A stretch of 64,000 nt of DNA from Kuschelorhynchus macadamiae (GCA_030620095.1 JAUTXW010004472.1:372001-436000); one strand, 5' to 3'. Shown: positions 47,661-58,381, counted from the stretch's first letter. The notes: generated from the letters alone by a model not told the origin. A program made the numbers and translations.

Positions 47661-49219
47661 TTAGCGCAGGAGCCCGTGTCTAGGTCTCCTGTGCCTTGTC
47701 CAATTGTTGCGTCTTGGAGCTAGCGGATCGTAATCTACCAGGTCCCGTAAGTTTTCGTTGGGGTGGTTTTCTGCTGCCCTGAAGGCTCGGGTAGCCTTTT
47801 GCCGCATGAATTCTTCAATAGGTGTCCATTGAAGATCACGCTGCAGGTCCTCGTTCCTGATAAACCATGGGGCGTCAGCTGCCATCCTAATGAGTTTGTT
47901 TTCTGTCCTCTTTAGCTTCATAAGGTTGGTCTTAGAAGCATATCCGAAGGATATGGAGCCGTAGGTGAGTTGGCTCCTAGCTACTGTTTGGATCAATAGC
48001 AGTTTGGTCCTCAATCCCATTTCACTTTTTCGACAGAGCAGTGGATAGAGTTTACCCATTGCTTGTCTAGTTTTTCTCCTCGCTGCGTTGATATGGTTGC
48101 ACCATGTCAAGCCTCTGTCCATGGTCATCCCTAGGTACTTGGCCTCGTTTGTCCAAGGGATCTCGACGTCTCCAATTCGGATTCTAGCTGTTGGAACCAG
48201 TCTCCGTCGTTGGAATAGGATTGCTTGGGACTTCTGGGGGTTGATTTTAACCTTCCATTTGACACACCAGTCATGAAGGTTATCAATGTCCTCTTGCAGT
48301 CGTCTGCCCATTATCCGGGTGCTTCTGCTTTGGTGTAGGATGGCTGTGTCGTCCGCGTAGAGTGCTGTTAAGCCCTCTTCACCGATTGGGATATCGTGAG
48401 AGAAGATGGAGTAAAGAATGGGTCCCAGCACTGACCCTTGTGGTACTCCAGCTATTAGTCCTCTTGGAGCTGAATGAGAGTCATTCACCTTGACTGTGAA
48501 TGATCTGTCATTTAGGTAGCTTCTGATAAGCTTTATATTTCTTCTCTCGTATCCAGCCACCGACATTTTGTGGATCAGGCCTTGGTGCCACATTCTGTCG
48601 AAAGCTCTTTCGGTGTCCAGGAAAACTGCTCCTGTGGCCTCTCTGTTGTTGAATCCTTTGGTGATATACTCTGTGGTTCTGAGTACCTGCTGCTCGGATG
48701 AGTGCCCTGCCCTGAAGCCGAATTGTTCATCTGGGATGGCATCTAGTTCTTGGGATTCGTCTTTTAGTCTTCTGGCTATAGCTCTTTCAGCTACTTTGCT
48801 TAAAGCAGGGAGTAGGCTGATGGGCCTGTAGTTGTGTGGTACTGTCCTGTCTTTTCCTGGTTTTTCAATGACGATGACTTCTGCCTTTTTCCATGTGCTG
48901 GGGAAGTGGCATGTTCTTATGATGGAGTTTATGATGTTGGCCATCGCACTGTATCCTTTCCTGGGGAAGTTTTTCAGCATTTTGTTGGTGATGCCGTCGG
49001 CTCCAGGGGCTTTCTTGACCTTCAGTTTCCTGATGATGTCTCGAACTTCCCCGGGTGAGACAGGATGTGGATTTTGTTGGGGTAAAATCCAGGCATCCAG
49101 GTCTCTAACTGAGTCGTGGACCTCTTCGGTGTGGTCTTCGTCCTCCTCTGGATGTTGGTTAAGCTGACCTTGTTGGACTATGGCATCCGCTAAGGCTTCG
49201 GCTTTGTCTTCGTCGGTAA
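47661..49219 (-). CDS. jockey-like reverse transcriptase, 5'-truncated but open
   Basis: The frame is open from the insertion edge at 49219 to the stop at 47661. The first Met at 48980 is internal and not the native start. Before it come SPGEVRDIIRKLKVKKAPGA and DGITN, the RT start motif. Counting from Met 48980: NYRPISLLPALSKVAE at 50-65, FGFRAGHSSEQQ at 87-98, catalytic Asp in FLDTERAFDRMW at 120-131, AGVPQGSVLGPILYSIF at 177-193, YADD at 208-211, and thumb motif YLGMTMDRGLTW near 283-294. The C-terminus LRDLVDYDPLAPRRNNW is typical of jockey-clade proteins. The RT core looks catalytically complete, but without the endonuclease and promoter it cannot move on its own. Confidence 0.92.
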
Positions 49220-49229
49220 GAGCTCGGAT

Positions 49230-50090
49230 AGATTTAGGCCGGCTATTTATACCCTAACCTGTATTTACGAAAACGTGACCCGGTGTAAAGATCGGGTTCT
49301 ACGTATCATGTAGACTATAGACCGTATCTCTATTAAAATTATTAGTATGCTTAAAGGTTTCAATAGGCACTCTAATTTAACTCTCGCTTATGTAATCCCC
49401 AAACCGGTGCAAGAACTTTGGCTTTTTTTACATTTGCGACATGTCTAGACTGAAGTGTTGGTGGGCAGATAAAGCAGATTATAAAATTTGTTTCTTTTTA
49501 ATACATCGTTCATGTTCCTAAAGCCTAGCGGATGTGGATCGTCCATTTTCTCCAATATAAACATCACCACGAGAACAATACTGCAAGCATAAACTCCTTC
49601 CGTTTGGAAAGGAATAACGTATTTTGGCGATCGCAAGCATTGTCCAATTTTCTTGTGTTTGTAATATCCTCAGTGTAATATACATTACCTCTTAAAGCTT
49701 GAGAATTAATAAATGTTTCCTTCTTTGCCGGATGATAATGTGAATTTGCCTTTAGGTATATCTTTGTATGTGTCTACAATATACAGAGTACCCTAAGGAA
49801 CCATCCGTACAAGAACATCTAGAAAGCAAATCGTATCTTCTAATTCGATTCTAAATGTTATATTCAGGTGTTTTGAGTCAGATTATCAATAAACACCTGA
49901 AGATTTTCTGGACAATAAGGCCATATGACAAAAGTGTCGTCTACATATCTGAACAACAATTTTGGCTTTAATGGAGACGTCTCTAAAGCTTCCTCCTCAA
50001 AAGATTCCATATTTGCTATCACAGGTGACAGCGTTTCCTTGAAAAACGAAATGTTGATGTGAGGCATCCTTCAGAGGAGAAAAAAGCGTC
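49230..50090 (-). pseudogene. Penelope-like element fragment (minus copy)
   Basis: On the minus strand, 50067-49864 encodes LSPVIANMESFEEEALETSP, KLLFRYVDDTFVIWPYCPEN and VFIDNLT: the Penelope RT core with intact YVDD. Downstream, 49636-49445 and overlapping frames encode the GIY-YIG region in slipped frames (GVYACSIVLV..., a frame-shifted form of the C-x-C...YIGE-x-GRS segment). The 3' side ends in 'gatttaggccggc' at about 49230-49245, part of the terminal repeat split by the jockey insert. It abuts a plus-strand copy at about 50090, head to head. Confidence 0.85.
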
Positions 50091-51530
50091 AAGACAAAGC
50101 AGATCTAAGACCCCGTAGTTCTACGGACTACCTAAAATACAAAAGGTTAATGTACCACTTCGATCTAACGTCAGTGCAATAGGATCGCTCGCTTTCAAAA
50201 TTTGTAAATACCTTTTACATATTCTTAATACTTTTACAGGAAAAACACATTCATATTTATAAACTCTACATATTTTGTAGAGAAATTAAAAATAATCCAA
50301 TTAGATCCAAAAGATATCTTAGTCAGTTTTGATGTGGAATCACTAAATACGTCTCTATTAAAGATTGAATTTCAATAATACCAAACCTCTTTCACCATAA
50401 TAATCTTGACAACTCACTTTTAGATCTGACTGAAGCATGTCTTTCACACTTGCGGTAACGAATATCTTCATGGAAGTTTTTGAGGATGAAACCTTAAGAG
50501 TCGTCTCCATTAATGCCAAAATCGTGGTTTAGATATGTAGGTCACACTTTTATCATATGGCCTTATGAAATGAAAATGTTCCCGTGTTTCTTGATCATTT
50601 GAATCAGCCACACAAATCGAATCAGAAGGCAAGATTCCCTTTATAGATGTTCTTGTATGAAAGAAATGAATGATTCATCAGAGCACTCTGTATACAGAAA
50701 ACCAGCACATAAGAATAGACCCCTAAATGCAAGTTCACTTATTAATTGTTTGTTTTATAGAGTTCTTGCTATTTGTGACTATTTTTTTTGCAATCTTAAA
50801 TAGAGTAACTCACTCAAGGTTTAGGAGCAGAGAGGAGGATAAATGGATATTACACTGATAGGAAAGTAATAGGAAAACGCTAGTTCTTCCATTAATGCAT
50901 GGAACTACAAATAAGATTGCAATGTTAGTTCGCCAGTCCAACATACATACAATCTTCAACACACACACAAAGAAATTGAGTAATATTTGTGATCGCCAAA
51001 TAACGTTATTTCTTTCCAAACGGAAGGAGTATATGCAATTCCTTGTTCTTGTGGTGTTGTCTATATTGGAGAAACTGGACGATCCATATCCACTAGGCTT
51101 AAGGAACGTGAGCGATGAATTAGAAAGAAACAAACTATACAATCTACTGTCTCTGAACACCAAAATTCCACTAGACATGTCATAAATATAAAAGAAGCCA
51201 AAGTTTTTGCGATGGTCTTGGGATTCTATAAACGGAAAATTAGAGAATTTATTGAAATCTAAAAGCATCCTTATAATTTTATTAGAGGTACGGGCAACAG
51301 TCTACATTATACGTGGAAACGGAACGTTACACCGGGTCACGGTCCGGAGAAACGAGGTCGTGTATAAATCGCCGGCCTAAATCCCTCTAAGCTCATTCAG
51401 TATCCAGATCTCGTGAAGTAAAGATCCCTGAAGATGTCTCGTACAATCGAAGGTGAAACGTCGGAAATTGATTCCATTTTGACACGGTCTAATCCCAAGA
51501 AACATCCTTTTTTTTGACAATTTTTATTGC
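50091..51530 (+). pseudogene. Penelope-like element fragment (plus copy) with terminal repeat
   Basis: Plus-strand pieces in order: YGLPKIQKVNVPLRS and AFKICKYLLHIL near 50120-50220; IQLDPKDILVSFDVESL near 50298-50350; NIFMEVFEDE near 50460; WFRYVGHTFIIWPYE near 50527-50570, where YVDD is YVGH; RKTLVLPLMHGTTNKIA near 50870-50920; RKEYMQF followed in a shifted frame by the GIY-YIG core near 51020-51080. The terminal repeat follows: 'acaccgggtcacg' near 51330, 'gccggcctaaat' near 51371 and 'gtgaaacgtcggaaattga' near 51450. Many frame breaks. Together with 49230-50090 it forms an inverted pair. Confidence 0.85.
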
Positions 51531-51604
51531 GGACAAAGTCGTCGTTACAGCAGGTGAGGGCGTGCGGCCTCTTTGGGGAGCGGCGCGTGGCGCGACGCAC
51601 AGTG
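51531..51604. other. GC-rich patch ending CACAGTG
   Basis: A strongly GC-rich stretch (GGCGCGTGGCGCGACG) ends at 51598-51604 in CACAGTG. A related GC-rich patch begins CACTGTGCGGCGCGCGG at 53474. Nothing coding is recognised. Confidence 0.35.
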
Positions 51605-52220
51605 GCAAGCCTGAATGCTATTTAGTGGCCCAAACGTCCAAAATATTGTTCAAATAAAACTCTTTACAGATATTTTTTATTCTAAGTTGTAATGTATAAA
51701 GTTAAAAAAAAAAACGCTCTAACCCGAAAATAACGTGTAATTAGGCTGTATATAGATATATTTTATATCTAAAGCCAATTCAGAAAAAATGGAATCCAGA
51801 ATCGACTGAAATCGAAATAATTGGACCGATATCTTTGTAAATTTCATGCAAGTAGGTTTCAAAGAAGATTTTTTTTATTACGCCTAAAATTAACCATTGC
51901 ACTTCTTTAGAGATGATATAAAGTAATAACAGCATTTCCATTTTTATTTAAAACACTGTAAGTAATTAAAGTGTTTGTTTCTACACAAATCTTCGGTACT
52001 TCAAGTTTACTAACGAAAAAAATCTAGGCCAAAGGGTATGGCTATATTATGCTTATTCGAAATAAAAAAAATCTGGCTGCCTAAAGTTGCCCGTTTACTC
52101 GCAATAGCAATTTTTTAAGTAGGTTGTGCCTGACTTCAAAAAAAAACTCATTACAAGGCGCGCCATATTGTTGTGATTATTGTCAAATTAGTATTGTTGT
52201 GCATGATTTTGTATTAAAAA
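51605..52220. other. unassigned AT-rich spacer
   Basis: No gene or repeat boundary recognised. Confidence 0.45.
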
Positions 52221-52308
52221 TATGTTTGCGATAAGGCGAAAGTATCTTTCTGATAGTTTTATTACTAGTTGTAGTGAGCAAGAGTTTTTTTTCGATTAAA
52301 AGAAGACT

Positions 52309-52617
52309 TTGAGTTATTTCAGACGGACTTTACAATTGTGGAGCGTACCATATAGAAAACATTTTTGTGTCAATTTAGGCAAAAATGAAAATATGCGAAA
52401 TAGAGTTTTTTATGAAAAAATTGAAAATTGGTTGACAGGCGAGATGATATTTAATGAAATTGTGAATGCCTTAAAAGTACCACATCCTACTGGCGGGAGA
52501 CCTATAAAAGATATTGAAGAAAGTTTGGACAGAAGTAAAAGAAGGAAGTTACCTAAATCGACAAAAATATGTAATATGACACTCTCAGAGTTACAAGGCC
52601 TTTTGGTCCGAAAGTGA
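52309..52617 (+). CDS. unassigned 102-codon frame, basic C-terminal motif
   Basis: Not recognised as a named family. The product is predicted to be helical and charged. The N-terminal half has NLGKNENMRNRVFYEKIENW, LTGEMIFNEI and VNALKVPH. It is followed by GGRPIKD and DRSKRRKLPKS, a GRP turn and a basic, nuclear-localisation-like cluster, and then LSELQGLLVRK. The frame continues upstream to about 52222 but meets a stop near 52295, so the start is uncertain. The GRP...SxRSKRRK pattern is reminiscent of N-terminal segments of repetitive arthropod proteins of unknown function, so it may be a transposon fragment and not a host gene. Confidence 0.35.
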   Translation: MSYFRRTLQLWSVPYRKHFCVNLGKNENMRNRVFYEKIENWLTGEMIFNEIVNALKVPHPTGGRPIKDIEESLDRSKRRKLPKSTKICNMTLSELQGLLVRK

Positions 52618-53531
52618 TGGTCGGAAGGGAAAAAAGAGGAAGCAGCCATGATGGAATTCTGCTTAATCAATAAACTTGTTTTTCACCTCTTTAAGTCAAT
52701 CAGAGTAGACTTTTTATTTTGCCTTTCCCTATGTGAAAAATTTGCTGCTTAACTAACATTTTATTTCATATTAATCACATCTGTAACCAATATTAATAGT
52801 ACTCGAGGGAATCCTTCTTAGATTCTGATGTTTAGTGTCTTTTCTAATAATAAGGAAATCAACTTGATTACTATTTTCACTATATGGAATTTTAGAAATT
52901 AGTGCTTTTCATAATAAGTTCTACAACTAATATTTCTCCTGAAGTGATAATTTTACAAATATATTACAAAAATATGTTCGTTCACAATGTTCAAATATAA
53001 ATAGCCGCCTTTTTGTTGAAATATTGTTAATTTTCACTTCAGTTGGGTAGTGCCCTCTACCGTCTTTTGTTAAGTTTTATATGTATAGCCGCCATTTTGT
53101 TTCGCCATTTTTTATTTTTCTAAAAGACTAATCAGATTCTTCTCTCCACACAGGTAATCTTCGGGACAAATTTCATCATAATCACATTAATAGTTTTCGA
53201 GCTATTATGTTCACAAAACAATTTTACACATATACACGCACATTTCACACACCCACACACGCACCCATCCACACCCACATTAGCAGACGGACAAACAGGA
53301 TTTTTTTGATTTATTAAGGATTTCTTGACCTAAAATATCGATATTTGACCTAAAAGGTGTGAGTTAAATGTTTGTGTGTTTCATTAATCTATGTTCTAAA
53401 AATTGCAAAAAATTGAGAAAAATCTGATACTAATGCTCAACAGTTATGGCCGGATGGTTACATGAGACCTCATCACTGTGCGGCGCGCGGTCTGGAGCTT
53501 AGAGATGATCTGCTCGCATTTATGACTTTGA
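52618..53531. other. spacer with a GCCGCCATTTTG site and a CACTGTG patch
   Basis: 'agccgccattttgtttcgcc' at about 53090-53109 matches the core of family G minus-strand subunits, but head and tail are absent. CACTGTG at 53474-53480 opens a GC-rich patch. A CACACACCCACAC tract lies near 53247-53280. No gene. Confidence 0.4.
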
Positions 53532-54122
53532 TTGGGCCAAACGAACATGAAACTAATAGACCTTAAAATACTCTTCAAATACAAAACAGAAAATAATTTA
53601 GAAAACACGTTCCCTAATTTAGTAATATCTCTTAGAATCTCAGTTACGTTATCCTTCTCAGCTGCTTCATGGGAAACAAAGTTTCTCGACATTAAAAAAA
53701 TCGAAAATTATTTAAGATCAAGTATGTCGCAGGAACGTTTAAGTGGTTTGGCATTAATCCCCATCGAACATGAAATAGTCAATAAGTTAAATTATGATAA
53801 AATAATAAATCTGTTAGCTGAAATAAAAAGCTCAAATATATAATATTTAGTTTTTACCACAATACCAGTACAAAAAATATTTAGATTTTTTATATACCTC
53901 TGTGTTTGTATCTAGGACAGAGTCAGATTTTTAGAGTTTAATTTTTATGTATGTATTATGTAGGTATATGTTACTATGTAGTATACTAGTATATGTATCT
54001 TTAACTTGTTCTATTTTTAATAAACATTTTTTAAATTTAGCCAATTTTTTTATTACCTACAGACATAGGGGCGACAATTTAAAAACCTGAACCGGGCAGC
54101 CAAAAGTCTAACGACGGCCCTG
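53532..54122 (+). pseudogene. 3' end of a hAT transposon with dimerisation domain
   Basis: The frame 53532-53843 encodes TFPNLVISLRISVTLSFSAA, SWETKFLDIKKIENYLRSSM and SQERLSGLALIPIEHE. This is the C-terminal hAT dimerisation domain (FPN-x-x-x-x-LRI-x-L-x-x-P-x-S-x-A-S-x-E-R-x-FS-x-x-x-x-IK-x-x-LRS-x-M-x-x-x-RL-x-x-LAL). The usual SGERSFS reads SWETKFL. The stop is followed by about 280 bp ending 'cgacggccctg' at 54112-54122, whose inverse CAGGGCCGTCG is a typical hAT terminal repeat. No matching 5' end or catalytic domain is present, so only the 3' part survives. Confidence 0.8.
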
Positions 54123-54743
54123 ATTGCTGACATCGGGTGGCTCGTTTTGTATTATATATTAGTTGCCGTGATTCTAGCAAAATTTTCTATGGTACGTCTG
54201 CCTACTACTTTTTTAGGTACGTCGAAAAGTTTAATCAAAGTTTAGGCCTTGAACATTTTTAAGTTAACATTTACAATAAAACTAAATAACTAAAAAGGAT
54301 GAAATAAAAAAAAATTATAAAAAGTCAACTTAAAAAACAATAAAAAGTAAAAAATAATTTTTTAGCCTATAAATGTAACTAGTCATTCTACTTAAGACAA
54401 TAGTAAGCTCTACAAAAATTACTTTTTTTGTGATGAACTTGGTAATTAGATATTAGTTTGACGCCAAAAGGTTATTTCTTATGTTTCAATGTTTTTTAAG
54501 TCAGTCTGATTTTTTTAATTTTTTTTTATATATTCAAACTCCACTCATCCAGTTCTTGACAGTTTTAATAAATTAAATATAAATACATACGAATAATGAT
54601 ATTTAGAGCAATCTCTTGAAAATGTCGACAAATATATTGCGAGGTTGTTGACCTCGGCAAGAAGACCCAACACAAAATGCACACCGGCATAAAGTAAAAA
54701 AATATAATCCACTAATCCTTCTTAGCCAACCGTAACTATTCAA
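54123..54743. other. unassigned AT-rich spacer
   Basis: No feature seen. Confidence 0.45.
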
Positions 54744-55057
54744 TTGTCCCAATTAAGGCAAAAACCAGTTTGGCTGCGTGCAGATCTTTCTCTACAAAAC
54801 ACAATAATAAGTCCCGAAGAAAATCTTCCGGCTCACACCTCGCCAGTTCTTCATCTGCTGAAGATCGTCCGGAAACAAACGTTCCCTCTCGCATTGCCAA
54901 ATCTCGGCTACCAGCATTTTACCGACAGTTTACCGTAATATTTGCTCCAATTTACCGCTACGATATACTTAAATCAAAATGTTTAGTTTATGCCGTCACC
55001 CAAGTTCCCTCGTTTCATAATAATTACGCTTTGCGTAAATTATTTTTGCAAACATGA
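54744..55057 (+). other. two overlapping short frames in a locally GC-richer patch
   Basis: Overlapping frames of 64 (54744-54938) and 95 codons (54770-55057). The longer has a Ser/Arg/Lys-rich start (STKHNNKSRRKSSGSHLASS) and no domain I know. The DNA at 54760-54960 is visibly less AT-rich than its neighbours, so it may be a transposon remnant. No function can be assigned. Confidence 0.25.
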
Positions 55058-55960
55058 AATAATTTTATTAAAAAACAATAATATTATGGTATTTACGTTG
55101 TGTCTGAGCATGCAAATTAAAAAAGCAAAAGTTTGATGTGTTAAAAAGTTGGGTAAACTTGAGAGTGTGAAAATGCCTTGTTTAAACAGTGCGAAACAGT
55201 GTTTTAAAATTAAAACGGAAGAAATAAAACAGAAGAAAAAATCGAAGGACAAAAAACATAAGCGGAAAAATAGATGGAGAAATAGTGAGTAATTTATAAA
55301 CACATTTTGTGCTGTTTATGGCACAAAATCATTTTACAATTTTTTGTCCAACATTCTTGTCGTATGTTTTCTTTCATTTATTATATATCTATTTTACTTT
55401 ATTATAATGAGATTTTTTTTAAATAAAAATCGTATTTATAGTAAACGTAACATTAACGCAAGTGACAGAGTTTTAAACTATTTCAAAAACAAAATCATGA
55501 AGAAAAATAAATATACATATTTACGATTTTATTATTTGGTAATTTATCTAATTAAAATATATAAACCTACACATAAAAAAATATACATGAAACATATGAA
55601 TACATATAGACTCCCATAAGCTCTTACCTATAAATAGTTTAAGTAATATACCTAACAAAGAACTAATCTATTTATGAAAAAAACAGTGCGTAAACTACAT
55701 GGAAGTTATATTTAAAGCAAGTTTAATCATATCAAATCATAATGGTTCCACAAGTCTTACATTCCAAGAAGTAATAGCCGATAAGGCTAAACCATTTTTG
55801 AATCTGTGCAAAAATAAAAACATATCGGTATTATAACTACTATTATTATTAGTACTATTATTAATATTATATTAGTTTAACAAAAATTATAGTTTGAAAT
55901 GTATCTGCTGTATTTTATTGTCATTTTGCAAAAATTGTTTTTAAACATTTCCAAACAAAA
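55056..55960 (+). repeat. duplicated segment, copy A
   Basis: Matches 58110-58380 plus 61317-61610. Shared blocks include 'catgcaaattaaaaaa', 'aaaagtttgat-tgttaaaa', 'gtaaacttgagagt', 'cgtatttatagtaaa' and 'gcaaaaattgtttttaaa'. Copy A is uninterrupted. Its left part holds a short Lys-rich frame (55173-55292). Confidence 0.75.
55173..55292 (+). CDS. 39-codon Lys-rich frame in duplicated segment
   Basis: Begins MPCLNSAKQCFKIK and is then almost entirely basic (KQKKKSKDKKHKRKNRWRN). The second segment copy has the same start, MSCLNSAKECFKIK, at 58231 but stops after 17 residues. The DNA around the end (AATAGTGAGTAAT) also fits a GTGAGT splice donor, so it could be a first exon. The paired start suggests it was coding when duplicated, but at this length chance is possible. 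Confidence 0.3.
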   Translation: MPCLNSAKQCFKIKTEEIKQKKKSKDKKHKRKNRWRNSE

Positions 55961-57800
55961 AATAAACTGCTGGCTATTTGCTTTGCATATCTCAAAATTT
56001 CTACCTAAATTTAAAGTGGAATTTTTCAAAAACTAAAGAAGTTACAGGGATGCGGTTTTCGATATTTAAAGGCTCTATCTATCTAGAATTGGTCAACGCT
56101 GCCTCCGTATAATATATAGGAAGTTATATAAAATCGTGCAAATTTTATAAAAGTTCCGTCCCGAGTTTCTGCAATTTTTAGTTTTGTTGGCATGTTATGA
56201 TATTCTACGAACCATTATCTAAAACCAATTTGGCTGGTTTTTAATTCATTCATTTGTTTTTAATATACGGGATAAATTTAATAATTTCTGAACTTATTAT
56301 TAAAATTAATAATTTTCATCTTAGGTAAGATTTTGAATCAGTAGCATAACAAAGTTTTTGCAATTTTTTTAAAGGGCCTCATCAATATAAGTTAAGCTAC
56401 TTTTCAGAGACCAAAGAAAGAATTGGCATTGACGCTGATACAATTTTTATAAACTATAGTCATAGGTACCCAAACGGTTGTTTACCTTTTGACAAAAACC
56501 TTTAATTAAATTATTATTAAAATTAATAATTTTCATCTTAGGTAAGATTTTGAATCAGTAGCATAACAAAGTTTTTGCAATTTTTTTAAAGGGCCTCATC
56601 AATATAAGTTAAGCTACTTTTCAGAGACCAAAGAAAGAATTGGCATTGACGCTGATACAATTTTTATAAACTATAGTCATAAGTACCCAAACGGTTGTTT
56701 ACCTTTTGACAAAAACCTTTAAGTTCAAAAACGTTTGTTATATAGGCTTTTCTATTAAATTTAATTTAATTACCTATATGAGCAAAATTTTATACTATAA
56801 TTTTATTTCAAAACTAAAAATACTAAATGGCGGCGTCAGTATGGAGGAGGGTTAAAATTTTACGATTAAATTGAAATTTGACATATGGGAGTTTGCTCAT
56901 TTCAAAATTTCTTCAACTATTTTAAATTGATATTGGTTGAAAATTAAAAAAGTTATAAGAATGCGGATTTCTATGTTTAAAAGCTTTATATGTCTGGAGT
57001 TGGTCAACTTTGTGCTGGTTTTTCCAAGATTATCCTCCGCATTATATATAGGGTGTTATATAAAATCGCGCATATTTTAGAAAAAATTGTGTCTCGAGTT
57101 TTTGAATTTTTTGATTTTGCTTAATTTTAAGCGTGTCATGATAATCCTTTTGTATAGCAACTTAATGGTTTTTGTCAAAAGGTAAAAAATCGTTTGGGTA
57201 AATATGACTAGTTTATAAAAATTGTATCAGCGTCAGTGCTAATTCTTTCTTTGGTCTCTAATAATTAGCTTAACTTATATTGATGAGGAACTATAAAAAA
57301 ATTGCAAAAACTTTGTTATTTTACTGATTCAAAAATTGTGTAATACTATGTATAATACAGCTGTAGTTTTTTGATTAACGCAATCTTAACAGTTGAAAAT
57401 AATTTTCTTTTGGAAGTTCAGAAATTATTAAATTTACCCGGTATATTAAAATAAAAATAAAAACCCGCTGAATTGGTTTTAGATAATGGTTCGCAGAATA
57501 TCATAACATGCCCAAAATTAAAAAAAACTAAAAATTTCAGAAACTCGGGACTTACGAACTTTTGTAAAATTTGCGGGATTTTACATAACACCCTATATAT
57601 TACGCGGAGGAGCATTTTGATGAACCGAGGCAGCGTTGACCAATTTTAGATAGATAGAGCCTTTAAACATCGAAACCGCATTCCTGTAACTTTTTTAGTT
57701 TTTGAAAAATTCCGATTTTCCATTTGTGTAAAAATTTTGAGATGTGCAAAACAAATTGCCAGCAGTTTACTTGATCATTTTTTGCAACAAATACATATAG
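55961..57800. repeat. palindromic repeat complex
   Basis: The left part (about 55980-56510) recurs inverted at about 57160-57760: 'gtcaacgctgcctccg' against 'gaggcagcgttgac', 'gaaccattatctaaaacca' against its inverse, and 'gcattgacgctgatac' against 'gtatcagcgtcagtgc'. A third, direct and more diverged copy of the left part lies at about 56890-57150. It contains a 217-bp tandem duplication. Non-coding; probably a complex MITE or nested foldback element. Confidence 0.75.
56294..56727 (+). repeat. 217-bp tandem duplication
   Basis: Units at 56294-56510 and 56511-56727 are almost identical. One difference was noticed: 'cataggtacc' against 'cataagtacc'. Near identity implies a recent event. Confidence 0.93.
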
Positions 57801-58109
57801 ATTTCTAAAAAAAAAATTAACACCGACTGCTTGAATTATACATATTTGTTCCATGGTGGCCTTAAAAATAGAAAAAAATACCCTCGAATCTTTGCACCCA
57901 TTATAAGTTTCAATGTACTTTACACACTCTGGGTTTCCTTGGTTACGGTTTCGCTTGTTTTTCGGTTTTGAGAGAAATTTCATATATTTATTTTAAATCC
58001 TCGTTATTTAAGAGAAATGAAAGAATATAAACTTCCTACGTTGAACAAGAAATAAACCGAATGACAAAAAGTGAGATGAAAACGGTAAAACTATAACTAC
58101 CAAATGTCA
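57801..58109. other. spacer between repeat complex and duplicated segment B
   Basis: 'tttgttccatggtggcc' near 57850 is similar to 'tttgttctatggctacc' near 61650, so the duplication may extend. No gene. Confidence 0.4.
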
Positions 58110-58381
58110 AATATAAAATAATTGTGTTAAAAAAACAATAATATCATTGTATTTACGATGTGTGCATGCAAATTAAAAAAAAGTAAAAGTTTGATATGTT
58201 AAAAAGTTAAGTAAACTTGAGAGTATAACAATGTCTTGTTTGAATAGTGCCAAAGAGTGTTTTAAAATCAAAAGGGTGAAATAAAGAAACATAAATGTAA
58301 AAATAGAAGAAACAATGCCGTTTTACGCCTTTTTGGCCAAAAATGATTATGGTGCCTTTTCTTTCAATTATTACATATGTA

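Larger units (their letters stand above)
46870..49219 (-). mobile_element. 5'-truncated jockey-like non-LTR retrotransposon
   Basis: A 17-nt T run at 46870-46886 is the poly(A) tail on the minus strand. The 10-bp target duplication GAGCTCGGAT lies at 46860-46869 and 49220-49229. The insert carries the RT gene and a 3' UTR of about 770 bp but lacks the endonuclease and ORF1, so it is truncated at 49219. It is distinctly GC-richer than its surroundings and has no visible stop in the RT, suggesting a recent insertion into an older Penelope terminal repeat. Confidence 0.93.

Noticed and set aside
48568..49167. Plus-strand frames of 74-111 codons
   Set aside because: Antisense shadows of the open reverse transcriptase; GC-rich coding DNA often has open antisense frames.
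53444..53692. 82-codon minus-strand frame
   Set aside because: Antisense shadow of the hAT dimerisation domain.
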